In this document: positions 44,682-52,882 of the stretch, one piece after another | Layout: each line of letters starts with the position of its first letter | How positions within the stretch are numbered: position 1 is the first letter of the stretch | Source: Lunatimonas salinarum | GTDB lineage: Bacteria; Bacteroidota; Bacteroidia; Cytophagales; Cyclobacteriaceae | DNA length: 64,000 bases | Reading direction: 5' to 3' | Assembly (NCBI RefSeq): GCF_017811155.1 | Contig: NZ_JACVCV010000005.1 | Span: 1 to 64,000, forward strand | Notes under the pieces: generated by a model | What the model was told of the DNA's origin: nothing | What the model saw: only the letters and a program-made list of their open reading frames with translations | Databases searched by the model: none | Position numbers and translations under genes: made by a program

Positions 44682-46997
44682 ATGTATAGAATTAATCTTA
44701 ATAAAATTAAGCATATTCTCTTGCTGTTTGCCCTGACCGTCGGTGAACTATGGGCAACAGCAGACCACCCCATATTACTTCGTGATCGGAGTGGAAATCC
44801 CATTCCACACGCGATCATTCGGATCCAAAACACGGATATCATTCCTATCACTCCCGACGGTAGATTTGAAGTCCCCGTGCAATCTGATCCAAAGGCTTGG
44901 ATTGAAATTACCGCCATTGGTTACGATCCTTTAAAAATACAGATCAAAGAGGCTTTGGCACTTTCTGTATTGCGAATGAAGGAGAAAATTGGCCAGTTAG
45001 AGGAGGTAGTAGTTTCCGCAACCCGCACAGACCGAAGTGTAGAGAGCCTACCCATGCCCGTAACCATCATTGGAAAAAGCCAAATCCAAGAAACAGGTGG
45101 TATGCGCCTTTCCGAGGTACTTAGAGAGCAAACAGGCCTTCAAGTGGTGCCTGATCACGGATCGGGGCTTCAAATGCAAGGATTGTCTTCGGACTATATC
45201 CTGATTTTGCTTGATGGAGAACCCCTCGTGGGGCGCACAGCAGGTACCTTTGACTTGGACCGTATTGCCGTTTCCAATATTGAACGTATAGAAGTGCTAC
45301 GCGGCCCCTCCAGTGCCATCTACGGAAGCGAAGCCATGGCCGGCGTGATCAACATCATCACCAAAAGCAGTCAAATCCCTGTTTCTGCGAGCCTGGATGC
45401 TCGATACCGATCCTTCAATACCAGCGATATCAGCGCGGAAGTCGGAATCAACAAAAATGAGTGGAGCGTCTACGCCTATGTCAATCGGTTTTCAACTGAA
45501 GGGTTTGACCTAACGCCTGATGTAATAGGAATGACGCAAAGCCCGTTTCAGGCCCATACGGCTCAGTTTAAACTGGGCAAAAAATTTGATAAATGGGACC
45601 TAAAGGTCAATTCCAGGTTCTACACCGAAAATTCGACCAACACCATGGAAGTGAGGGACGGCAATTCGCCACGCTTGGTGGACATGCAGGGGCAGCGAAA
45701 AGACATAAACCTCAACCCAACGTTGAGTTTCCGGCCCAATGAGCATTGGCTATTCACCCTTAGAACGATGACTTCCGCATTTGAAACCAAGATGCTTACT
45801 CAATTTCGTGAAGACGAGACATTGTTGGACAACCAAGATTTTAGACAAAACTATCACCGAACCGAACTACAGATAGATCATCAACTAAATCAAAAGCACC
45901 TACTGACGCTAGGGCTGGGACACCTGCTAGAATCCGTAGACGCTACACGATACGAAGATAACAACCGCTTCGACGCTGGCTATTTATTTCTCCAGCATCA
46001 GTGGGATCCAACTAAAAAATGGAACATCGTTTCCGGACTTCGAGCAGACGTGCACAGCCAATACGGGGAGCAGCTAAGCCCGAAGGTGTCTGCGATGTAT
46101 GCGTTCAGCGAACGATTCAGATGGCAAGCTTCGGTCGGAGCGGGATTCAAAGCCCCTGATTTCCGTCAACTACTACTCAACTTTAACAACGCATCCTCCG
46201 GATATTACGTTTTCGGTGCCAATTTGGTCCAAGAGGGTATCCAACGGCTGCAATCACAGGGACTGGTACAACAAATTTTGATTGATCCTGCGCAGTTTGG
46301 CGCACTAGCGGCCGAAACTTCGCGTGCGGTGAATACCGGCTTTCGTTGGAACATCCACGATGACTTGCTCCTTACCGGAAACTTCTTCCTAAACCACATA
46401 ACCAACCTGATCGAAACCGCTCCGGTAGCTAGGCTCAATACCGGGCAGAATGCCTTTTCTTATTTCAACGTCGCAAGTGTAGTGACTCGTGGGCTTGAGG
46501 TGGATTGGACGTACCGATTGTCCGACAACCTGCAAGTATCCATGGGCTACATGTATCTGGATGCCCAAGACAGGGACATAGTGACGCAAATTTCGAACGG
46601 CGAACTATTTACCCGAGATGCCCAAAACCGGACCCGCCGCGTGACACTCGCTGACTACGGAGGACTGTTTAATAGAAGTAGGCACAGTGGCAACGTAAAA
46701 ATCAGCTATCGGGAACCCTTTACCGACATCCGATTAGCGCTGAGGGGTATTTACCGTGGTCGGTTTGGGTTTGGCGACCTTAATGGCAACCTGATTTTGG
46801 ACGATCCTACTGAATATGCAAGAGGGCTAACTGCATGGAACCTAACCTTGCATAAAACCCTTTCAAACGGCCTCACCATAGAGGCGGGTGGGTTTAACCT
46901 TTTGAATCAATTGAATCTGTACGATCCTTCAAATCCGGGACGAACCCTATTTATGGGAGCTCGCCTTCCCTTGCACCAATTAATCAAAACCAACTAA
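44682..46997 (+). CDS. hmuR: TonB-dependent heme receptor
   Basis: With the start at 44682 the 771-residue product has a signal peptide, a short carboxypeptidase-regulatory-like domain (about 30-105), a TonB box/plug (LEEVVVSATRTDRSVESLPMPVTII, about 107-131; IERIEVLRGPSSAIYGSEAMAGVINIIT, about 205-232) and a 22-strand-type barrel to the C-terminus. It imports a ligand through the outer membrane; operon context makes heme most likely. The longer frame from 44649 runs through the hairpin, so the later Met is preferred. HmuY follows 20 bp downstream. Confidence 0.92.
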   Translation: MYRINLNKIKHILLLFALTVGELWATADHPILLRDRSGNPIPHAIIRIQNTDIIPITPDGRFEVPVQSDPKAWIEITAIGYDPLKIQIKEALALSVLRMKEKIGQLEEVVVSATRTDRSVESLPMPVTIIGKSQIQETGGMRLSEVLREQTGLQVVPDHGSGLQMQGLSSDYILILLDGEPLVGRTAGTFDLDRIAVSNIERIEVLRGPSSAIYGSEAMAGVINIITKSSQIPVSASLDARYRSFNTSDISAEVGINKNEWSVYAYVNRFSTEGFDLTPDVIGMTQSPFQAHTAQFKLGKKFDKWDLKVNSRFYTENSTNTMEVRDGNSPRLVDMQGQRKDINLNPTLSFRPNEHWLFTLRTMTSAFETKMLTQFREDETLLDNQDFRQNYHRTELQIDHQLNQKHLLTLGLGHLLESVDATRYEDNNRFDAGYLFLQHQWDPTKKWNIVSGLRADVHSQYGEQLSPKVSAMYAFSERFRWQASVGAGFKAPDFRQLLLNFNNASSGYYVFGANLVQEGIQRLQSQGLVQQILIDPAQFGALAAETSRAVNTGFRWNIHDDLLLTGNFFLNHITNLIETAPVARLNTGQNAFSYFNVASVVTRGLEVDWTYRLSDNLQVSMGYMYLDAQDRDIVTQISNGELFTRDAQNRTRRVTLADYGGLFNRSRHSGNVKISYREPFTDIRLALRGIYRGRFGFGDLNGNLILDDPTEYARGLTAWNLTLHKTLSNGLTIEAGGFNLLNQLNLYDPSNPGRTLFMGARLPLHQLIKTN

Positions 46998-47017
46998 GAA
47001 AACTAATCCGCATACCA

Positions 47018-47641
47018 ATGAAAAAAATGATTGCCTCTCTTTCCAGTTTATGGTTCCTTGCCACGTTAATAGGCTGCGACACCAACGAAGAAAACCAACC
47101 TGAAATTCCACTTGAAGCCATCTTGGTAGAAAATATCCATGCCCCCAACGACGTGATAGACCGGAGCACCGGCGATATCACAGAAAGTAGGCCGTTTCGT
47201 TACTTTAGCTTGGAAGATAACCAGTTGGTAGAAAGTGAAAGCGGCAATTGGGATATTGGGTTCAAAGGAACCACTATAATAGTCAACGGCGGCATCAGTG
47301 GCTCCGGAAATGCACAAGGAACCGTAGTCACAGGGGTATTTGATGAGATCGATGTCGTTCCCGCATCAGCAACCTTTATTAGTGACGGAACGGAAGGACT
47401 GGCGATACCTACCGGATCAGGCAATGGATGGTACAATTATAATTTCCAAACTCATATCGTGAGTCCGATTCCAGGAAGGGTGTTGCTATTTAAGACCAAT
47501 GCCGGAAACTATGCGAAAGTTGAGATCCTTTCGTATTACGAAAATAATCCACCACTTGCCGAAGTCATCGGATTGAGTACGCCAAGCCCCTATTACACCT
47601 TCCGATACATCCTTCAGCCAAATGGTTCCAAAAACTTTTAA
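47018..47641 (+). CDS. hmuY: HmuY-family heme-binding lipoprotein
   Basis: The 207-residue protein has a lipobox signal (LIGC, Cys 20) and a HmuY-type all-beta fold. Recognisable pieces are RPFRYFSLEDNQLVE, WDIGFKGTTIIVNGG (about 76-90), and the ending SPYYTFRYILQPNGSKNF. HmuY takes heme from host or environmental hemoproteins and passes it to the TonB receptor. It is last in the operon and is followed by a strong terminator. Heme-ligand residues vary across the family and were not assigned. Confidence 0.9.
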   Translation: MKKMIASLSSLWFLATLIGCDTNEENQPEIPLEAILVENIHAPNDVIDRSTGDITESRPFRYFSLEDNQLVESESGNWDIGFKGTTIIVNGGISGSGNAQGTVVTGVFDEIDVVPASATFISDGTEGLAIPTGSGNGWYNYNFQTHIVSPIPGRVLLFKTNAGNYAKVEILSYYENNPPLAEVIGLSTPSPYYTFRYILQPNGSKNF

Positions 47642-47790
47642 TCAATAAATGCGGTCGAATGCCACGCAAACACTAATCGCAGATAACCCAACTATGGGCT
47701 TGAAAAACAACGGGACGGACCTTCTGTAGGCTACATGATGAATGCTATAATTTGATACCGTTACATAACCATCACAGCTACCTGAATAAA

Positions 47791-47836
47791 GACCTCCAGG
47801 CTAAAAGTGAACTCAGCTTGGAGGTCCTTTTCATTT
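47791..47836. terminator. Bidirectional terminator after hmuY
   Basis: GACCTCCAGGCT (47791-47802) pairs with AGCTTGGAGGTC (47815-47826) with one mismatch across a 12-base loop, followed by a T-rich CTTTTCATTTT. The AATAAA upstream gives a weaker signal for the convergent SMP-30 gene. Confidence 0.88.
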
Positions 47837-47918
47837 TGGTTTTAGGTTTTCTTAGCTTACGCTTGCTCGGTTTTTGCGCTGGAAGCAATTCACAATAAGC
47901 AATCCAATGAAGAATACC

Positions 47919-48785
47919 TTAAATTAACACTTGAAATACCGGTGCACCTTTTACCGGGAGTTCAATTATGAAAACACCACCACTCTGCGGAAAATTGGCC
48001 AACTGTTCGGCGTTCATGTTCTCCCTCGCAGTGGTAATCAACAGGTGCTTACCCTCCGGCCCGCCAAAAGCACAGGAAGTCACGTGAGGAGCAGGTACTT
48101 CAATCCTGTCCATTAACGTGCCATCCTCGGGATTCCATCTGTACACGCCCGAACCACCGTAATGGCCTACCCATAACATTCCTTCCTCGTCCAAACACAT
48201 CCCATCCGGTGTGCCGAGCTCTTCCGGTACAACCACGGCATCTTTTCTATAAACAATGTCACCGGTGGAAACGTCAAAGTCAAAAGCCTTGATTTTTCTG
48301 GTAGGACTGTCAATATAATACAACGTCTTGGTATCGAGTGACCAGGCCAATCCATTGGAGATGGTCACCCCATCCAGTTTTTTGGTCATCTGCCAACCCT
48401 TATCGACACAAAACAGCGACCCCGCTCCCTCCCGGAAATCCAACCCCATAGTTCCCACCCAAATACGACCTGCCGGATCACAGGCTCCGTCGTTGCAGCG
48501 GATCGAAGGGTCAGACTCCAACTCCAACAGCCATTCTAACTGCGCAGTTTTCGGATCAAAACGAGCCAATTTACCATCCAATGCCAAAATGAAAACCTCC
48601 CCCTGTTCCAGCACCAAGGTTAAACGATGGGGAAATTGCCATGTTTTTAATTGCCCACTTTCCAACTCGTAGGAATACAAGGTACCGTGTTCGATATCCA
48701 CCCAGAGAAAAGCCCCCCAGTCGGACTTCCAGTAGGGTCCTTCGGCCAACATGCATTGAGAATCGTATAGCAAAGAAGCTTTCAT
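47919..48785 (-). CDS. SMP-30/gluconolactonase family lactonase
   Basis: The 288-residue protein is a six-bladed propeller of the SMP-30/LRE family that hydrolyses sugar lactones with a divalent metal. Metal ligands fit Glu 15 (LAEGPYW), the Asn in ISNGLAW (about 142-148) and the Asp in GTPDGMCLDEEG (about 190-201). RCNDGACDPAGRIWVGTM carries the second signature. There is no signal peptide, so cytoplasmic. As last gene of the five-gene operon it would open a lactone made by one of the dehydrogenases. Confidence 0.93.
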   Translation of the reverse strand: MKASLLYDSQCMLAEGPYWKSDWGAFLWVDIEHGTLYSYELESGQLKTWQFPHRLTLVLEQGEVFILALDGKLARFDPKTAQLEWLLELESDPSIRCNDGACDPAGRIWVGTMGLDFREGAGSLFCVDKGWQMTKKLDGVTISNGLAWSLDTKTLYYIDSPTRKIKAFDFDVSTGDIVYRKDAVVVPEELGTPDGMCLDEEGMLWVGHYGGSGVYRWNPEDGTLMDRIEVPAPHVTSCAFGGPEGKHLLITTARENMNAEQLANFPQSGGVFIIELPVKGAPVFQVLI

Positions 48786-48851
48786 AGCAAAACAAAATTT
48801 AGCCTGAACGAACCTTAAAAAAGGGTCGGCCCGGAGATTAAACTACGTTGA

Positions 48852-49736
48852 TTAGGGCCAATAGATGGCGATTTTCTTTTGCAGAAAGGCAACGCTGCGT
48901 TCCAGCTGATCCATGCCATCCACACCATCTTCAATACTGATCCAAGAATCAAAGCCTACCCGCTTCAGCTCGGTAAAGATGGCATCGTAATCATTCAGTC
49001 CCTTTCCTATCTCTCCATGGCTAAGTCTTTTGGCGTAGCCCACAGCACCGCCCTCCTCTTTGCGGAGATCCTCGATAGTTCCCGACTTCAAATACCTGTC
49101 ACTGGCATGCATGGTTACTACCCGATGGGATACCTTTCTTAGGAGCTCCAACGGATCCTCACCCGCCAAAAATGTATTGCTGGGATCGTAATTCACGCCA
49201 AAATTCGGATGATCGATCTGATCAACCAGCTTGGTAAACACATCCATTTGCTGTGCAAATTCGGGGTATTCCCAAAAATCATCCTTGTAGTGGTTTTCGA
49301 GAATAAGTGTGATGCCACGCTCTGCTGCAAAAGGAATACAGGCCATAATGGAATCTGCTGCCAGCTTTACGCCCTCGTCTATGCTCAACTCGGGTCGCTT
49401 TTGCCCAGAAAGCACCCGGCAATAGCTACCGCCAAGTACATGTGTCATGTCTATCCAGTTTTTCTGCTTGGCAATCTCCTTCTCTCGAAACGCCTTGTCT
49501 GGATGGGTAAAATCAGGAGAACAACACATCATGGGGATGGTTTTGCCCGTATCCTCTACCATTGTTCGAAACCCCTGCCATTTGGATCTATCTTCCATTT
49601 CCAAAAAACCGGCATACCATTCCAGCCCTTCTATATCCAACTTGCTGGCCAATGCTATCCATTCGGCTATTTTCATGCTTCCGTCCTTGCATAAGGCCTG
49701 CATAAAGGCCTTGGGGAAAGCGGCTAATTTTGGCAT
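48852..49736 (-). CDS. TIM-barrel sugar phosphate isomerase/epimerase
   Basis: The 294-residue protein belongs to the xylose-isomerase-like/AP-endonuclease-2 superfamily. Metal-site residues appear in ITLILENHY (about 140-148), NFGVNYDPSNTFLAG (about 178-192), VVTMHASDRY (about 206-215) and SWISIEDGVDG (about 268-278). Members isomerise or epimerise keto sugars in the cytoplasm; some are dehydratases. The substrate is not evident. It lies 37 bp after the SDR gene. Confidence 0.9.
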   Translation of the reverse strand: MPKLAAFPKAFMQALCKDGSMKIAEWIALASKLDIEGLEWYAGFLEMEDRSKWQGFRTMVEDTGKTIPMMCCSPDFTHPDKAFREKEIAKQKNWIDMTHVLGGSYCRVLSGQKRPELSIDEGVKLAADSIMACIPFAAERGITLILENHYKDDFWEYPEFAQQMDVFTKLVDQIDHPNFGVNYDPSNTFLAGEDPLELLRKVSHRVVTMHASDRYLKSGTIEDLRKEEGGAVGYAKRLSHGEIGKGLNDYDAIFTELKRVGFDSWISIEDGVDGMDQLERSVAFLQKKIAIYWP

Positions 49737-49773
49737 ATCACTTAGTTGTTTAAAACGTATTAGATGTTTTTCT

Positions 49774-50565
49774 CTATTGAATGGTGCTGGTATCCTTGGG
49801 AGCGTTTCGTCCGATCATGGGATACTGCTCCAACTCCATTACTTGACCACTTACCGGACCGGATTCATCAGAAAGCCAAAATACAGCCGCGGCGGCAATT
49901 TCTCTTGGTAAAATAATCCGACGCGCTGGGGCATACATGGCAGGCAGGTTTTCGTACCAAGTATTGGAGAGTCCGTGCTCCTTTTTTCGTTCGATTTCCG
50001 TTTCGGTGAGCACCCATCCCGGATTAATCTGATTGATCTTAACCCCATGATCCCTAAAGAGGACATCGCCTAGGTTGCGGGTCATGGTCATCAGTCCTCC
50101 CTTGGAAATACTGTAGGCCAGTAAATTGGGTTCACCGCTCCAAGCATTCACAGAACCAATATTTAACACACACCCGGATGAGTTCTCCAAATACGGGAGC
50201 GCCGCTTTGATCAGTAAAAAAGGGGCGATGGTATTGACTCTCAGAATTTTTTCCATAAAAGCGATATCGGTGCTTTCCAAATTAGAAGCAGCGACGATTG
50301 CCGCATTGTTTACTACTGCATCCAACCTTCCGAACCGCTCTATCGCCAAGTCCACCAGTCGCTTGGCGGTGGACTCCTCGGCCAAATCGCCCACGAGACT
50401 CACCGAGCTGTCTTTGCCAAGTTCCTCCACCACTTGTTTTGCCCAGTCGGCTTCCAAGCCATGTACCACCACCTTGGCCCCTTCCGCCACGGATCGGAGC
50501 GCTATGGCCTTGCCAATACCCGTCGTACTCCCCGTGATTATGATTACTTTATCCTTTAGTCGCAT
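49774..50565 (-). CDS. SDR-family NAD(P)-dependent oxidoreductase
   Basis: The 263-residue protein has the classical short-chain dehydrogenase motifs: TGSTTGIGKA (11-20) for cofactor, NNAA (about 86-89), Ser in GSVNAWSG, and catalytic YSISK (about 151-155). NPGWVLTE follows. It would oxidise a secondary alcohol or sugar acid in the cytoplasm. It starts 2 bp after the medium-chain dehydrogenase gene, so the two dehydrogenases are probably consecutive enzymes. Confidence 0.92.
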   Translation of the reverse strand: MRLKDKVIIITGSTTGIGKAIALRSVAEGAKVVVHGLEADWAKQVVEELGKDSSVSLVGDLAEESTAKRLVDLAIERFGRLDAVVNNAAIVAASNLESTDIAFMEKILRVNTIAPFLLIKAALPYLENSSGCVLNIGSVNAWSGEPNLLAYSISKGGLMTMTRNLGDVLFRDHGVKINQINPGWVLTETEIERKKEHGLSNTWYENLPAMYAPARRIILPREIAAAAVFWLSDESGPVSGQVMELEQYPMIGRNAPKDTSTIQ

Positions 50566-50567
50566 AC

Positions 50568-51605
50568 TTAAGCGGGCTTTAACACACTCTTGACAACTTC
50601 GCCGTGGTGCATTTTTTCAAAGGCTTCCCTCCAGGATTCGATCTCCCAAACACCGCCAATAATGGGCTTAACATCCAGCGTACCGGATGCCATAAGTGCA
50701 ATCACCTTTTCCCAGATAGGCCAATTGTGGCTAAAGCTGCCCTGAAGTCGCACGTTTTTCTGGACGATGGGATCCAACGAGAAATTGCAGGGTTGTTTGC
50801 CCCACCCTACTTTGGTTATTTGCCCATTGGGTCGTACCAAGTTCATCGCTATTTGCAGCGTGCTACTGTGTCCTGCTGCATCTACAATCAGGTCTGCACC
50901 GAGGCCGTCTCCCGCTTTTGCCCATTCAGTGGCATCCCCCACCAGACCGGTGACACCATACTGCTCCGCAATTTTCAGACGTCCACGGTCTGCCTCGAGT
51001 CCTACAATGGCCACCTCGGCACCGTTGATTTTTGCCATAGCAGCACATAGAATACCAATAGTCCCCGGCCCAATCACCAACACCCTATCGCCTGGTCTTA
51101 CATTGGAATTGGACACCACCGCACTGTAGGCCACGCAACTCGGCTCGGTCAAGCAGGCTTGCTCAAATGGCACATGCTCCGGAACATGGTGTAAACAACG
51201 TGCCGGCACTCGCACATATTTGGTCATGGCACCGTTTACGCCATATCCGAATCCTTTGCGCGTAGGATCCAAGTTGTAAAGGCCTATCTTGCTCATGGGA
51301 TTATTGGGGTCTATCACCGCTGCCGTTTCACTGACCACACGGTCACCCACTTTCCACCCGCTTACCTGAGAGCCCAATTCCGCGATGCGGCCGCCAAACT
51401 CGTGGCCCAGCACCACCGGGTAGTTCACCGGCCAACTGTGGTCGGAAGTCCACTGATGCAGGTCACTTCCGCAAACACCCACATTGGCCACTTCCAGTAA
51501 CACATCTGTGTCCCCAATTTGAGGTAAATCTATTTCTCTGATTTCTACAGAGCCTTTTTCCTCCGCATAATTGACGACAGCCTTGGATTTCATTGCGATT
51601 GACAT
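50568..51605 (-). CDS. Medium-chain zinc-type alcohol/polyol dehydrogenase lacking structural zinc cysteines
   Basis: The 345-residue protein is of the sorbitol/threonine dehydrogenase type. Catalytic zinc ligands are present: Cys 45 (GVCGSD), His 68 and Glu 69 (LGHEFGG), and Glu 154 in LTEPSC. The cofactor fold has VIGPGTIG (about 175-182). The lobe that normally carries four zinc-binding cysteines (about 92-125) has none, so it lacks the structural zinc, as in some polyol dehydrogenases. It follows the HUMPS gene by 27 bp and would oxidise a sugar alcohol or aldose. Confidence 0.9.
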   Translation of the reverse strand: MSIAMKSKAVVNYAEEKGSVEIREIDLPQIGDTDVLLEVANVGVCGSDLHQWTSDHSWPVNYPVVLGHEFGGRIAELGSQVSGWKVGDRVVSETAAVIDPNNPMSKIGLYNLDPTRKGFGYGVNGAMTKYVRVPARCLHHVPEHVPFEQACLTEPSCVAYSAVVSNSNVRPGDRVLVIGPGTIGILCAAMAKINGAEVAIVGLEADRGRLKIAEQYGVTGLVGDATEWAKAGDGLGADLIVDAAGHSSTLQIAMNLVRPNGQITKVGWGKQPCNFSLDPIVQKNVRLQGSFSHNWPIWEKVIALMASGTLDVKPIIGGVWEIESWREAFEKMHHGEVVKSVLKPA

Positions 51606-51632
51606 AAAATTGATTGATTAGTTTGGTTACGG

Positions 51633-52337
51633 TTATTTTTTCAAAGGCACATCGCCGTAGGCATGCACTGCCTGACAGATTAACCGTAGCGATTCCTCCA
51701 GGTTACCGTCAGCGGTTTTAAATGCATCGGCATCGATCGTAAGGGGAGCCCCTAGCACTACCAGCGGAGCTCCGTATTTGGGACAGGCGATCGCCTGCTC
51801 CAAGGAAAGGCCGCCGACTGCCTGTACAGGTACACTTACGGCATCAACCACTTCCTTGAGTTGATCCATGGGACTGGGCATACGCCTGCCTTGGGCAGCT
51901 ATTCCCCGCCGCTCATCGTATCCGATGTGGTGTATCACGATGTCACAGCCCAGGTCCTCCAACATCTTTGCTCCAGCTACCATGTCGGGACAACCCAAGT
52001 TATCACCCATTACTTTGGCTCCAAAGTCTCTGCCAGCTTGAACAACACATTCGATGGTTTCTTCGTGGGCACGTGCCATCACGACCACATAATCAGCACC
52101 GGCCTTTGCCATCATCTCTGCCTCCAAGTAGCCACCGTCCATGGTTTTTAAATCTGCCACAATGGGGACATTTGGAAATGCCTCCCGCAGCTTACGGACT
52201 CCGTGCAGGCCTTCGGCCAAAATAAGCGGGGTACCTGCCTCCAGCCAATCCACTCCCGCCCTTAAGGCCATGGCGGCAGTCTCCAGGGCTTCGTCAATAT
52301 TGGTTAGATCCAGTGAAATCTGTACGATAGGTTTCAT
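51633..52337 (-). CDS. HUMPS-family decarboxylase/aldolase (hexulose-6-phosphate synthase-like)
   Basis: The 234-residue TIM barrel belongs to the OMP-decarboxylase suprafamily. The active-site strand reads ADLKTMDGG (61-69), the DxKxxD form with a KTMD order typical of 3-hexulose-6-phosphate synthase rather than the KIAD of 3-keto-L-gulonate-6-phosphate decarboxylase. A GAPL phosphate-site segment is near the end. No hexuloisomerase partner or formaldehyde pathway lies nearby, so a retro-aldol or decarboxylation step in sugar breakdown is more likely. It is first in the five-gene operon. Confidence 0.88.
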   Translation of the reverse strand: MKPIVQISLDLTNIDEALETAAMALRAGVDWLEAGTPLILAEGLHGVRKLREAFPNVPIVADLKTMDGGYLEAEMMAKAGADYVVVMARAHEETIECVVQAGRDFGAKVMGDNLGCPDMVAGAKMLEDLGCDIVIHHIGYDERRGIAAQGRRMPSPMDQLKEVVDAVSVPVQAVGGLSLEQAIACPKYGAPLVVLGAPLTIDADAFKTADGNLEESLRLICQAVHAYGDVPLKK

Positions 52338-52882
52338 AATATGATGTGGGATTTAAATAGAAAAGATTTTTACCAGTCTTCGTTTAGTTAATCGACTAAA
52401 ACACGCTTATAAGTACCTTAAATTGTAGGGATGGACTACCCGTTTTTCGAAAATCATTCTTTTAATAGAGCACATACCAATATTCTAGCCCTAATGACAT
52501 TTGCTAAGTTCAAAATTATTTCCTCGGGAAGCAACTAGCTGTCTGGTTGGCTTGCGGAACACCGATAAAAAATATCGCTCTGAAAAATAACCAAAAAGAT
52601 AACCAAGCTTATCGGTTTATCACCCTAGCCATACCCATACATAACCAAAGGGATCATATTGCTGTATTAGTCAACTATTGAGTTAACCGGTAAACCAAAC
52701 TTTCTATTTACCTTTTCACGTGTTTATAATTTGTGCTTTAGCGGTCAGATGGAATCCCTGCCTGCGGCAGGCAGGTCGCACGAATTCCCCGATAGCTATC
52801 GGCGCATCCCGGTGTGTGACGGCTACGTCATGCCTGCCTGTCCGCTAGACAGGCTCGATTTCGTATGATGACCACTCGGAAT
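52338..52882. other. Intergenic region with repeat copy
   Basis: This AT-rich stretch separates the sugar-oxidation operon from the large cytochrome genes. It holds the operon promoter on the left and the palindromic repeat at 52741-52866 on the right. No gene is supported. Confidence 0.55.
52741..52866. repeat. Dispersed palindromic repeat, copy 2
   Basis: This copy holds the near-palindrome CCTGCCTGCGGCAGGCAGG (52757-52775), the perfect palindrome CCGATAGCTATCGG (52789-52802), a GTGTGTGACGG segment and a further inverted CCTGTCCGCTAGACAGG. In opposite orientation it matches 29205-29329 over most of its length. It lies directly downstream of a minus-strand gene and could double as a terminator or RNA-stabilising fold. 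Confidence 0.82.
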
